NCBI GenBank assembly: GCA_037045645.1
Contig: JBAOIH010000001.1
Coordinates: forward strand, 930,001-994,000
Length of the DNA stretch: 64,000 nt
Source: Nocardioides sp.
Lineage (GTDB): Bacteria > Actinomycetota > Actinomycetes > Propionibacteriales > Nocardioidaceae
Direction of reading: 5' to 3'
A program made the position numbers and the translations under genes. Positions 24,933 through 32,545 of the stretch are shown here, in pieces. Position 1 is the first letter of the stretch. Each line of letters opens with the position of its first letter. The notes beneath the pieces were generated by a model. It searched no databases and was not told where the DNA came from. It saw only the letters and a list, made by a program, of their open reading frames with translations.

Positions 24933-25583
24933 GTGAACAAGTCACAGCTCATCGACACGCTGGCCGCACGGTTCGAAGGCAACCGCAAGGCCGCTCAGCA
25001 CGCGTTGGAGTCCGTGCTCGACACCATCACCCGTGAGGTCGCCAAGGGCGAGAAGGTCGCGATCACCGGTTTCGGCTCGTTCGAGAAGCGGGTCAAGGCT
25101 GCCGGCTGGGCGCGCAACCCCGCCACCGGCGACCGGATCCGTACGAAGAAGAAGGCGGTCCCGAAGTTCACTCCGGGAGCGGACCTCAAGAACGTCATCT
25201 CCGGCGCGAAGAAGTTGCCCAAGTTGACGATGGCCGCTCCGGCCGCAGCGGTGAAGGCGGCAACGGATGCTGCTGCCGCGGTCAGCAAGGCCGCCACCCC
25301 TGCTAAGAAGGCCCCGGCTCAGAAGGCTCCGGCGAAGACGGCTGCTAAGAAGGCTCCGGCCAAGAAGGCTCCGGCGAAGACCGCGGCTAAGAAGGCTCCG
25401 GCCAAGAAGGCTCCGGCGAAGACCGCGGCGAAGAAGGCCCCCGCCAAGACGGCTGCCAAGAAGGCCCCGGCGAAGACCGCCGCAAAGAAGGCTCCCGCCA
25501 AGGCCGCTGCCTCCAAGGCTCCGGCGAAGAAGGCCACGGCCAAGAAGGCGCCTACCAAGAAGGCTGCTGCCAAGAAGTCCTGA
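24933..25583 (+). CDS. hupB: HU-family nucleoid protein with Lys/Ala-rich tail (HupB)
   Basis: Residues 1-90 form the HU fold (MNKSQLIDTLAARF start, GFGSFEKR, then the DNA-binding arm ARNPATGDRI). Residues ~120-216 are an intrinsically disordered tail of KKAPAKTAA-type repeats, as in mycobacterial HupB/HLP, which adds non-specific DNA binding and is often acetylated. The GTG start at 24933 follows GGAAGGGAAG and gives the canonical N-terminus. It is transcribed alone, with a strong terminator downstream. Its neighbourhood (leuCD before, cofC/plsC/gpsA after) is conserved in actinobacteria. Confidence 0.95.
   Translation: MNKSQLIDTLAARFEGNRKAAQHALESVLDTITREVAKGEKVAITGFGSFEKRVKAAGWARNPATGDRIRTKKKAVPKFTPGADLKNVISGAKKLPKLTMAAPAAAVKAATDAAAAVSKAATPAKKAPAQKAPAKTAAKKAPAKKAPAKTAAKKAPAKKAPAKTAAKKAPAKTAAKKAPAKTAAKKAPAKAAASKAPAKKATAKKAPTKKAAAKKS
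25314..25580 (+). repeat. In-frame direct repeats in the hupB tail
   Basis: The coding DNA repeats 15-27-bp blocks such as AAGAAGGCTCCGGC and GCGAAGACCGC many times, giving the KKAPA/KTAA peptide repeats. Such tracts expand and contract readily by slippage. Confidence 0.8.
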
Positions 25584-25602
25584 CGCGACACCTGCGTCGG
25601 TT

Positions 25603-25631
25603 GAGGGCGGATTCCGTTGGGGTCCGCCCTC
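25603..25631. terminator. Bidirectional terminator between hupB and cofC
   Basis: GAGGGCGGA (25603-25611) pairs perfectly with TCCGCCCTC (25623-25631) around an 11-base loop. The right arm reaches into the cofC stop codon, so the hairpin serves both convergent genes. Confidence 0.8.
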
Positions 25632-26262
25632 AGTCGTCTGCTGGCACCAAGAGCAGTTGTGCGGTCGCCAACACCTGGGCCGTCGCGGGTCCGACCCCCA
25701 ACTCGATCGCAGCTCGCAGACTGTCCAGATCGTCCACGTCGAGCCGCAACGTGGGCACCGCGACCAGCAGTTCGGCCGCACCGGTGGCGCGATGCCGGTT
25801 GCGAGAGTCTGCGCCGAACGCCGGCCGGAAGTCGCCACCCGCATAGAGCGCGGTGCCGGTGCCTTGGGAGTCTGCGACGAATCCGCCGGTCACCGGGTCG
25901 ACGGCGGCCAGTGCGTCGTCAAGCTCGTCGGGGCGCAGTGCCGGATGGTCGGCCAGCAGCGCGGCGGGTGTCAGATCCGGGCACGTGTGGCGTACGTGCT
26001 GGGCTGCCACGCGCAGCGCCGCGTTGAGTCCCGCGCCGGGATCGGCCAGCACGACGTCTCCCGCGGCTGTCGCGACCGACGTTACGGCCGGGTCGTCGGT
26101 GATGACCACGATCAGCGCGACTCGTACGGCAGCTCGAGCCGCCGCCAGAGTGTCGATCGCGAACGCCGCAGCCAACTGCGTACGCCAGGGTGCGGCGGCA
26201 CCGCCAAGTCGCGACTTCCCGAGGGTGCTGGGTTTGACGGGCACCAGCACGGCGTACGACAT
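25630..26262 (-). CDS. cofC: 2-phospho-L-lactate / phosphoenolpyruvate guanylyltransferase (CofC/FbiD)
   Basis: This ~210-residue nucleotidyltransferase makes the guanylated intermediate of coenzyme F420 (from phosphoenolpyruvate in actinobacteria, where it is called FbiD). It shows the CofC N-terminus AVLVPVKPSTLGKSRLG, VVITDDPAV, GAGLNAALRVAA, LLADHPALRPDEL and the end-proximal AFGADSRNRHRATGA. I take ATG 26262; ATG 26271 is equally possible. The position beside hupB and plsC/gpsA is that of fbiD in mycobacteria. Its presence implies F420 use by this organism. Confidence 0.9.
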   Translation of the reverse strand: MSYAVLVPVKPSTLGKSRLGGAAAPWRTQLAAAFAIDTLAAARAAVRVALIVVITDDPAVTSVATAAGDVVLADPGAGLNAALRVAAQHVRHTCPDLTPAALLADHPALRPDELDDALAAVDPVTGGFVADSQGTGTALYAGGDFRPAFGADSRNRHRATGAAELLVAVPTLRLDVDDLDSLRAAIELGVGPATAQVLATAQLLLVPADD

Positions 26263-26378
26263 CTCGGACATCGCGCCCATCTTGTCAGGTGACGTGGGTG
26301 GCGTGGGCCACATCGGCACTCGTCTGCGAGTAGCCTGCTGCCCGGTGCGTTGGCGCCGATTCTTCGGAGGTGTAACTG

Positions 26379-27143
26379 GTGCGCGTACGCAAACTGACGG
26401 ACACGCGGCTGTGGCCGTTCACCGTGGGTGAGAGCGTGCTGCGTCCCTTCGTCTTCCCGTGGTTCAACCGGCGTTGGATCGACGGCGAGAAGGTGCCGCA
26501 CACGGGCGGCTGCGTGATCGTGGTCAACCACATCTCCCACCTCGACCCGCTGACCATCGCGCACTTCGTCTATGACCACGGCCGGGTACCGCGGTATCTG
26601 GCGAAGTCGGGCTTGTTCAAGAACAAGGCGCTCGGGGGGTTTCTTCGGGCGGCCGGGCAGATCCCCGTCGAGAGGCTGTCGCGCAACGCGGTGGGGGCGT
26701 ACGACGCCGCGGTCGCGGCAGTCAACCTTGGCCAGGCCGTGATCGTTTATCCCGAGGGCACACTGACCCGCGATCCTGACCTGTGGCCGATGCGAGGCAA
26801 GTCGGGGGCCGCGCGGATCGCGTTGGCGACCGGTTGCCCGGTGATCCCGATCGGGCAGTGGGGCGTCCACGAGGTGCTGCCGCCGTACGCCAAGAAGCCC
26901 GACCTGTTCCCACGCAAGACGATCGCGATGAAGGCCGGCGACCCCGTCGACCTGTCGGATCTGCTCGGTCAGAAGCCGACCGCCGAGGTCGTCCAGCAGG
27001 CCACCGATCGGATCATGGCGGCGATCACCGAGCTCGTCGCCGACCTGCGTGGCGAGTCCGCGCCGACGACACGCTTCGACCCGCGTCAGGCCGGCGTGGG
27101 AGAGATCGGCAACCCCAACGGCAAGAAGAAGAGGACGTCATGA
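26379..27143 (+). CDS. plsC: 1-acylglycerol-3-phosphate O-acyltransferase family protein
   Basis: This 254-residue acyltransferase probably makes phosphatidic acid at the membrane. The HX4D motif is NHISHLDP (about residue 49), the second block is GRVPRYLAKSGLFKNKALGG, and the substrate motif is YPEGTLTRD (about 124). The N-terminal patch is hydrophobic, and a disordered basic tail ends in KKKRTS. GTG 26379 follows GGAGGTGT. Its stop overlaps the gpsA start (ATGA), linking two steps of glycerophospholipid synthesis in one operon. Confidence 0.85.
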   Translation: MRVRKLTDTRLWPFTVGESVLRPFVFPWFNRRWIDGEKVPHTGGCVIVVNHISHLDPLTIAHFVYDHGRVPRYLAKSGLFKNKALGGFLRAAGQIPVERLSRNAVGAYDAAVAAVNLGQAVIVYPEGTLTRDPDLWPMRGKSGAARIALATGCPVIPIGQWGVHEVLPPYAKKPDLFPRKTIAMKAGDPVDLSDLLGQKPTAEVVQQATDRIMAAITELVADLRGESAPTTRFDPRQAGVGEIGNPNGKKKRTS

Positions 27144-28147
27144 GTCGTACGAAGACCGCCGTACTGTCGGCGGGTTCCTGGGGGACCGCCTTCTCGATCA
27201 TCCTCGGCGATGCCGGCAACGACGTGTCCTTGTGGGCTCGTCGTCCCGAGTTGGCCGACGCGATCAACAGCACGCACGAGAACCCCGACTACCTGCCCGG
27301 CATCGAGCTGCCCTCGACGGTGTCGGCGACCGCCGACTACGCCGAGGCGCTCTCGGACGCTGAGGTCGTGGTCTTCGCAACCCCGTCGCAGACCTTCCGC
27401 CAGAACCTTGAAGGGTGGACCCCCTACCTTCGCGACGACGCGGTCATGGTGTCGCTGATGAAGGGCGTCGAACTGGGGTCCTTGAAGCGGATGAGTGAGG
27501 TCATCGCGGAGGTGACCGGCGCTGGTGACGACCGGATCGTCGTCGTGAGCGGCCCCAACCTGGCCAAGGAGATCGCCCGGCGTGAACCCGCGGCCTCGGT
27601 GGTCGCGTGCGCGGACGAATCGGTCGCCCAACGGGTGCAGGATCTGTGCCACACGCCGGCGTTTCGGCCCTACACCTCGACCGACGTGCTCGGCTGCGAG
27701 CTCGGCGGGGCGTACAAGAACGTCGTCGGGCTCGCGGTCGGCATGGCCGTCGGGTTGGGCTTCGGTGACAACACCACCGCCTCGGTGATCACCCGCGGTC
27801 TGGCCGAGACCGCCCGCCTGGCGATGGCCTTGGGTGCGAATCCACTGACGCTGATGGGCCTGGCCGGTCTAGGTGACTTGGTCGCCACTTGCTCGTCGCC
27901 GCTGTCGCGCAACCGTACGTTCGGCGAGAAGCTCGGCCAGGGCATGACGACCGAGGAGATCTATGCCTCGACCCGACAGGTGGCCGAGGGCGCGAAATCC
28001 TGTGCGTCGCTGCTGGCGCTGGCCCAAGCCACCGGAGTCGACGCCCCGATCGCCGAGCACGTCACCGCGGTGGTCAACGGCGACATCACCGCCAAGGACA
28101 TGATGGCGTCCTTCATCGCGCGCGACACCAAGGCCGAGACGGACTAG
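27140..28147 (+). CDS. gpsA: Glycerol-3-phosphate dehydrogenase [NAD(P)+]
   Basis: This 335-residue enzyme reduces dihydroxyacetone phosphate to sn-glycerol 3-phosphate for lipids. The Rossmann motif reads VLSAGSWGTAFS (about residue 8), with Ser at the first Gly of GxGxxG. The catalytic region is CELGGAYKNVVGLAVGMA (about residues 186-203), and the C-terminal domain has GLAGLGDLVATCSSPLSRN and the substrate-binding arginine. The ATG overlaps the plsC stop. A family C palindrome lies downstream and may terminate it. Confidence 0.95.
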   Translation: MSRTKTAVLSAGSWGTAFSIILGDAGNDVSLWARRPELADAINSTHENPDYLPGIELPSTVSATADYAEALSDAEVVVFATPSQTFRQNLEGWTPYLRDDAVMVSLMKGVELGSLKRMSEVIAEVTGAGDDRIVVVSGPNLAKEIARREPAASVVACADESVAQRVQDLCHTPAFRPYTSTDVLGCELGGAYKNVVGLAVGMAVGLGFGDNTTASVITRGLAETARLAMALGANPLTLMGLAGLGDLVATCSSPLSRNRTFGEKLGQGMTTEEIYASTRQVAEGAKSCASLLALAQATGVDAPIAEHVTAVVNGDITAKDMMASFIARDTKAETD

Positions 28148-28180
28148 ACACCCGATGGGCACGCTAGGACCCCGGTTCTC

Positions 28181-28216
28181 CGGGGGTTGAGCGGACCAGG
28201 GACCGCTCAACCCCCG
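28181..28216. repeat. Palindromic repeat family C between gpsA and a convergent gene
   Basis: A perfect 14-bp inverted repeat, CGGGGGTTGAGCGG (28181-28194) and CCGCTCAACCCCCG (28203-28216), probably acts as a bidirectional terminator. Its right arm contains the TGA stop of the minus-strand gene. Related copies lie at 31651 and 55902-56131. Confidence 0.9.
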
Positions 28217-28818
28217 AAAAGTTCGGGCTCCCCGGGCTTCGCGGGGACCGGGCGGCACGGCGCAACCGGTCCGGTCGCGACATCGAACTCCAACGAGACG
28301 CGTACGCCCTGGTCGCTCGTGACGCCCTCGGGGAGATCTTCGGCGAGTTGTTCGGGGGCCATCGGTTCTGCCGACCATGCCAGCACGAAGGTCTCGCCCT
28401 CGCGGATCGCGCCAGGCGGGATCATCACGGCGATGTGGTCATCGCCGACCGAGGTTTTCAGACCGGTCAGTGTTCGAGACACGACGGTGTATCGCCCGGG
28501 CGCGCAGGTCTGGAGTTTGGAGAGATAGGTGATGTCGGCGGCGATGCCATGCTCCTCCAGCGCTCGCTCCAGTCCGGCCGCATCCTCGGGTGCGTTGATC
28601 TCCACTCGGATCTCGCCGGCGTTGCCCTCTTGGACCGAGTACGCCGGGGTCGGGCCGAGTCCGGGCACGATGAGTACGCCCGCGATGGCGGCGGCTGCGG
28701 TGGCACCCAAGGCGGCCAGTCGACGTGTGGGACGGGCTCGCTGGGGCCGTTGCCTGGCTAGCTCATCTTGCAACTGGTGCAGCAGGGCGGTTTCGAAGGA
28801 ATCGAGTTGGGTGTTCAT
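28207..28818 (-). CDS. Single-span membrane protein paired with an ECF sigma factor
   Basis: This 203-residue protein has a ~30-residue basic head (ARPTRRLAAL), a membrane segment at about residues 33-52 and an outer domain of ~150 residues with two Cys (TCAPG and PCRPV). It overlaps the upstream sigma-factor gene by one base (TGATG), so it is likely its regulatory partner. No zinc anti-sigma motif is visible and the family is unrecognised. The ATG follows GAGGTGAT. The C-terminus ends Gly-Gly-stop inside a family C palindrome. Confidence 0.65.
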   Translation of the reverse strand: MNTQLDSFETALLHQLQDELARQRPQRARPTRRLAALGATAAAAIAGVLIVPGLGPTPAYSVQEGNAGEIRVEINAPEDAAGLERALEEHGIAADITYLSKLQTCAPGRYTVVSRTLTGLKTSVGDDHIAVMIPPGAIREGETFVLAWSAEPMAPEQLAEDLPEGVTSDQGVRVSLEFDVATGPVAPCRPVPAKPGEPELFGG

Positions 28819-29363
28819 CAGATCACCTCGGTAGGGATGAGTTCGGGAAGGGACAAAGCCATTGCTGCCCTGGCGCGGTGGTAGCGGACCCGGGCGTTGC
28901 CGGCGGTAATGCCGAGACGCTTGGCTGCCTCGGTTAGGGACAGTCCGTCGATGGCGACGAGTTCCACAACCTCGCGTTGCTTGGCAGGCAACGCCGAGAG
29001 AGATCGATAGAGCTGCCGGGTGGCGCGTTCGGCGTCCAGCCGTTCGTTGATCCGATGCGTCGATGCGTCGTCGAGCAGCGCCCGACCGGACAGCCGCGAC
29101 ACGGCGCGCAACTCGCGGGCGCGACGCCGATGATGTCCTGCCACCACATTGCGCGCGATGCCGGCCAGCCACGCGGCCGGTGGACCGTGCGACTCCTGAT
29201 AACGCGCCGCTGATTCGATCGCTGCGACGAAGATGTCCGCCGTCAGGTCGGCTGCGGTTTGGGCATCATCGACGCGACGAGCGACGTACGAGCGTACGAA
29301 CGGCAGGTGCTCGCGATAGAAGGCCTCAAGGGCTTCTGGGTCGTGCCCGATCGTCGCGCTCAC
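28818..29363 (-). CDS. ECF RNA polymerase sigma factor
   Basis: This 181-residue sigma factor shows region 2 (ALEAFYREHLPFVRSYVARR, then AADLTADIFVAAIESAARY) and region 4 (LYRSLSALPAKQREVVELVA, then LSLTEAAKRLGITAGNARVR). Starts at GTG 29363. The following gene for a single-span protein overlaps its stop codon, the usual way an ECF sigma is coupled to its regulator. The signal is unknown. Confidence 0.9.
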   Translation of the reverse strand: MSATIGHDPEALEAFYREHLPFVRSYVARRVDDAQTAADLTADIFVAAIESAARYQESHGPPAAWLAGIARNVVAGHHRRRARELRAVSRLSGRALLDDASTHRINERLDAERATRQLYRSLSALPAKQREVVELVAIDGLSLTEAAKRLGITAGNARVRYHRARAAMALSLPELIPTEVI

Positions 29364-29393
29364 ATCTGTTCTTCGCCGATGGGGCCTGCCGCG

Positions 29394-30473
29394 TTACAAC
29401 GTGTCGAGGGTCGCGCAGAGATCCGCCCAGAGATCCTCGACGTCCTCGATGCCGACGCTCATGCGTACCAGGGATTCCGGCGTTGTGGCAGGTTCGGTCG
29501 CCCAGCGTCGACGGCGTTCGAAGGTCGACTCCACGCCACCGAGAGACGTGGCGTTGGACCACAGAGTCGTGCCGTGCGTCAGCGCGTCGGCGGCCTCGGC
29601 GCCGCCGGTGAGCTCAATGGCCAACATCGCGCCGGACCCGGGATAACGCACCAGCGAGATCGCGGGGTGTTCCGCCAATCGCGCGGCGAGTTCGGCGGCG
29701 TTGGCGCACGACCGCTCGAAACGCAGCGGGAGCGTACGAAGTCCGCGCAGCGCGAGGAACGCCTCCATGGGGCCGGGGATGCCGCCGGTGAGTTCGCGCC
29801 GGTGCCGAAGCACCTCGTGGATCCGCTCGTCGCGGGTAACAAGCGCGCCCATCAAGACGTCGGAGTGACCAGCGATGAATTTTGTCGCGGAATGCACGAC
29901 GATGTCGGCACCCAGGTCGAGCGGGCGTTGCAACAACGGCGTGGCAAATGTGTTGTCGACGACCACGGCGGCTCCAGCAGCATGCGCCGCTTCGATCAGT
30001 GGCACCAGGTCGGTGACCTCCATTGTCGGATTGGCAGGGGATTCGAGCCACACCAAAGCCGTGTCGTCGTCCATCGAGTCGATGACCGCCTGGGTGTCGG
30101 TCATGTCGACCAGCAGGGTCTTGATCCGCCCGCGAGATTCGAGATCGGCCAACTCTTGGATCACGCCCATGTAGCACTTTTCGGGCGCCAACACCGTCGC
30201 CCCTTGCGCGACCAGGTCAAGCACCACCGTTGCGGCAGCCATGCCGCTGGCAAAGCTCAGTGCGCGGCCCCCTTCCAGTGCCCCGAGCGCATCCTCGAAG
30301 GCCACCCAGGTGGGGTTGCTGGCGCGGGCATAGCCGACCTCCGCGCCCGCGACGTACGTCGAGGTGAACGTGACCGGCTCGTTGAACGCCGCACCCGCGA
30401 CCTTCTCGGGCCGCCCGGCGTGCACCGCAGTGGTCGCGGGCGAGTGGTGGCGTACGGGCATGTCATCGGCCAT
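29394..30473 (-). CDS. Cys/Met metabolism PLP-dependent enzyme (cystathionine gamma-lyase/synthase-like)
   Basis: This 359-residue fold-type I PLP enzyme belongs to the MetB/MetC family. It has the N-terminal TTAVHAGRPEK, YARASNPTWVAFEDALGALE (about residue 48), the FASGMAA phosphate-binding loop and the PLP lysine in HSATKFIAGHSD (about residue 196), then the C-terminal RYPGSG and VRMSVGIEDVEDLWADL. Whether it acts as gamma-synthase, gamma-lyase or sulfhydrylase cannot be fixed from motifs. It is divergent from ddl across 31 bases, so both promoters must be very compact. Confidence 0.85.
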   Translation of the reverse strand: MADDMPVRHHSPATTAVHAGRPEKVAGAAFNEPVTFTSTYVAGAEVGYARASNPTWVAFEDALGALEGGRALSFASGMAAATVVLDLVAQGATVLAPEKCYMGVIQELADLESRGRIKTLLVDMTDTQAVIDSMDDDTALVWLESPANPTMEVTDLVPLIEAAHAAGAAVVVDNTFATPLLQRPLDLGADIVVHSATKFIAGHSDVLMGALVTRDERIHEVLRHRRELTGGIPGPMEAFLALRGLRTLPLRFERSCANAAELAARLAEHPAISLVRYPGSGAMLAIELTGGAEAADALTHGTTLWSNATSLGGVESTFERRRRWATEPATTPESLVRMSVGIEDVEDLWADLCATLDTL

Positions 30474-30504
30474 GCCAGCAGACTAAGGCCGTACGCTCGA
30501 CGCG

Positions 30505-31629
30505 ATGAACGAGCACCGGAAACCACGTGTCGCGGTCGTCTTCGGCGGCCGTTCCAGCGAGCACGGCATCTCCTGCGTCACCGCGGGTTCGGTGCTCGCC
30601 GCCATCAACCGGGACAAGTACGACGTGGTGCCGATCGGGATCGCGACCGACGGCGGCTGGGTGCTCGAATCCGGGGATGTCTCGCGTCTGGCGATTGCCG
30701 GACATGACGACCCGTTGCCTTCTGTTGACGCGAGTTTGCCCACTGTCATGCTTTCCCAGGCTGGCGCCAACACCGATCTGGTGGTGACCGAGGTGGGCGC
30801 GCCCCCAGCGGTGTTGGGCGAGGTCGATGTGGTCTTCCCCTTGCTGCACGGCCCGTGGGGTGAGGACGGCACGATCCAGGGGATGTTGGAGATGGCCGGC
30901 GTACGTTATGTCGGCGCCGGCGTGCTCGCCTCGGCCGTCGGCATGGACAAGGCGTTCATGAAGATCGTGCTCCAATCGGCCGGGCTGCCGGTCCTCCCGA
31001 GCGTGACCGTCACCCGCCGTGATTGGGAACGCGACCAACTGTCGTGTCGCGACCGGATCTCCTCGCTCGGCTTCCCCTGCTTCGCCAAGCCTGCACGCGG
31101 CGGTTCGTCGTTCGGGATCTCCAAGATCCACGACTCCTCCGAAATCGCGGCCGCCATGGAGGTGGCGATGCAGCACGATCCCAAGGTGTTGATCGAGCAG
31201 GCTGCGCCGATCGGCTCGCGGGAGGTGGAGTGCGGCGTACTCCAATCTCTCGACGGCGATCCAGAGACCTCGCTGCCGGCCGAGATCCGGATCGGTGGCG
31301 ACCACGAGTTCTATGACTTCGCGGCGAAATACCTTCCCGGCGAACACACCAGCCTCGAAGTGCCGGCCGATCTGCCTGACGACGTGATCGCCCGGATGCA
31401 GGCCCTGGCTGCCCAGGCCTTCACTGCGCTGGACTGCGAGGGACTGGCGCGGGTCGACTTCTTCTATCTGCCCGACGGCTCGCTGGTGATCAACGAACTC
31501 AACACGATGCCGGGCTTCACGCCGGTGTCGATGTATCCGGCGATGTGGGCGGCCTCCGGGGTGGACTATCCGGACCTCGTCGATCGGCTGATTTCGCTGG
31601 CGCTTCGGCGCGACACGGGGCTTCGCTGA
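30505..31629 (+). CDS. ddl: D-alanine--D-alanine ligase
   Basis: This 374-residue ATP-grasp ligase makes the D-Ala-D-Ala dipeptide of peptidoglycan. The N-terminal VAVVFGGRSSEHGISCVTAG and the HGPWGEDGTIQGMLE block are diagnostic. The ATP-grasp region contains PCFAKPARGGSSFGISK, and the C-terminal metal site is RVDFFYLPDGSLVINELNTM followed by PGFT. The length is typical. It starts at ATG 30505, 31 bases from the divergent PLP-enzyme gene. Hairpins of family C follow. Confidence 0.95.
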   Translation: MNEHRKPRVAVVFGGRSSEHGISCVTAGSVLAAINRDKYDVVPIGIATDGGWVLESGDVSRLAIAGHDDPLPSVDASLPTVMLSQAGANTDLVVTEVGAPPAVLGEVDVVFPLLHGPWGEDGTIQGMLEMAGVRYVGAGVLASAVGMDKAFMKIVLQSAGLPVLPSVTVTRRDWERDQLSCRDRISSLGFPCFAKPARGGSSFGISKIHDSSEIAAAMEVAMQHDPKVLIEQAAPIGSREVECGVLQSLDGDPETSLPAEIRIGGDHEFYDFAAKYLPGEHTSLEVPADLPDDVIARMQALAAQAFTALDCEGLARVDFFYLPDGSLVINELNTMPGFTPVSMYPAMWAASGVDYPDLVDRLISLALRRDTGLR

Positions 31630-31650
31630 TCGGCGCCCGGCGTGGGCGTC

Positions 31651-31700
31651 GAGCGGACTGTGGTCCGCTCAACCCCCAACGAACCGGGGGCTTAGCGGAC
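31651..31700. repeat. Palindromic repeat family C after ddl
   Basis: GAGCGGAC (31651-31658) and GTCCGCTC (31663-31670) form a hairpin, followed by AACCCCC and a second hairpin (CCCCC with GGGGG, 31673-31690) and CTTAGCGGAC. The words match the family at 28181 and 55902. It probably terminates ddl and the convergent DUF3515 gene. Confidence 0.75.
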
Positions 31701-31715
31701 AAATCGGGTGCTCAG

Positions 31716-32219
31716 TCACCCGCACGCGTCGATTTTCGTCAACGTACGCTTGATCGGGCGCGCCAACTCGACCAGAGCCGCAGCGACTCCTTCGGGTCGA
31801 TAGCGCCCGGGTACGACCAGCGAGACCGCGGGCGCGCGGTCGACCACGGTGATGGTGACGTCGGCAGCCGAGTGCGCGGCCTCGTCGGGGTCGGCGAACC
31901 ACGCCACCCCGTTGGCGATGTCGCACGTCGAGATATCCGTGAAGGACGAGGGCTTGGAGACACCGCATGTCAAGACGTACGCCGGATCGCCCCATGCTGC
32001 CCCGGGCGCGTTGTCGGGGTCGATGGGGCGACGCAACTCGTCGGCCAGTGTCTTGGGCAACGCGTCGACGAGCGCGGCGCACGCCGCGCGATCCGGCCCG
32101 GACAGATCTGCGGTCTCGATCGACACCTTGCTCGATCCGCAACCTGACACGGCCACCAGCAGTGCGAACATGGCGACGCCCCGCACCACTGGTGCGAGGC
32201 GTCGTGAGGTGGTGGACAA
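31716..32219 (-). CDS. DUF3515 lipoprotein
   Basis: This 167-residue protein has a hydrophobic N-terminus ending in a lipobox (VAVSGCG, Cys at about residue 27) and a DUF3515 domain with ADLSGPDRAACAALVDALP, GDPAYVLTCGV and WFADPDEA. The family is actinobacterial, lipid-anchored and of unknown function. Its place between ddl and thiL is conserved in the group. The TTG start 32219 lies one base from the stop of the RAM-domain gene; an internal start near GVAMF is possible. Confidence 0.75.
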   Translation of the reverse strand: MSTTSRRLAPVVRGVAMFALLVAVSGCGSSKVSIETADLSGPDRAACAALVDALPKTLADELRRPIDPDNAPGAAWGDPAYVLTCGVSKPSSFTDISTCDIANGVAWFADPDEAAHSAADVTITVVDRAPAVSLVVPGRYRPEGVAAALVELARPIKRTLTKIDACG

Positions 32220-32220
32220 C

Positions 32221-32457
32221 TCAGATGTGGACGACCGGGCAGGTCAACGTACGGGTGATGCCGTCGAGGGTCTGGACCTTGGCGACCACGAGCTTGCCGA
32301 GCTCGTCGACGTTCTTGGCCTCAGCGCGCACGATCACGTCGTAGGGACCCGTGACATCTTCGGCCAGCGTGACGCCCTTGACGCCCGCGATCGCCTTGGC
32401 GACCTCGGCCGCCTTGCCGACGTCGGTCTGGATCAGGATGTAGGCCTGCACGACCAT
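32221..32457 (-). CDS. Stand-alone Lrp/AsnC ligand-binding (RAM) domain protein
   Basis: This 78-residue protein is only the alpha-beta effector domain of Lrp/AsnC regulators (AYILIQTDVGKAAEVAKAIA, then GPYDVIVRAEAKNVDELGKLV and CPVVHI) with no HTH. Such SraA-like domains form rings that bind amino acids and may tune full-length Lrp proteins. Its own target is unknown. It precedes the DUF3515 gene and diverges from thiL. Confidence 0.85.
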   Translation of the reverse strand: MVVQAYILIQTDVGKAAEVAKAIAGVKGVTLAEDVTGPYDVIVRAEAKNVDELGKLVVAKVQTLDGITRTLTCPVVHI

Positions 32458-32545
32458 CTTGGGCTCCTCTGCTGGTGGGTTCTGCGTGGTGATCTGGGCG
32501 GGCGCCGCGCGCCCGAGCCCTGCTCAACCTACCGGATCTGATGAG

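Noticed and set aside
26783..27139. Extension of GpsA upstream into plsC
   Set aside because: The frame is open, but the sequence there is a shadow of plsC. ATG 27140 overlaps the plsC stop in the usual way and gives the Rossmann start.
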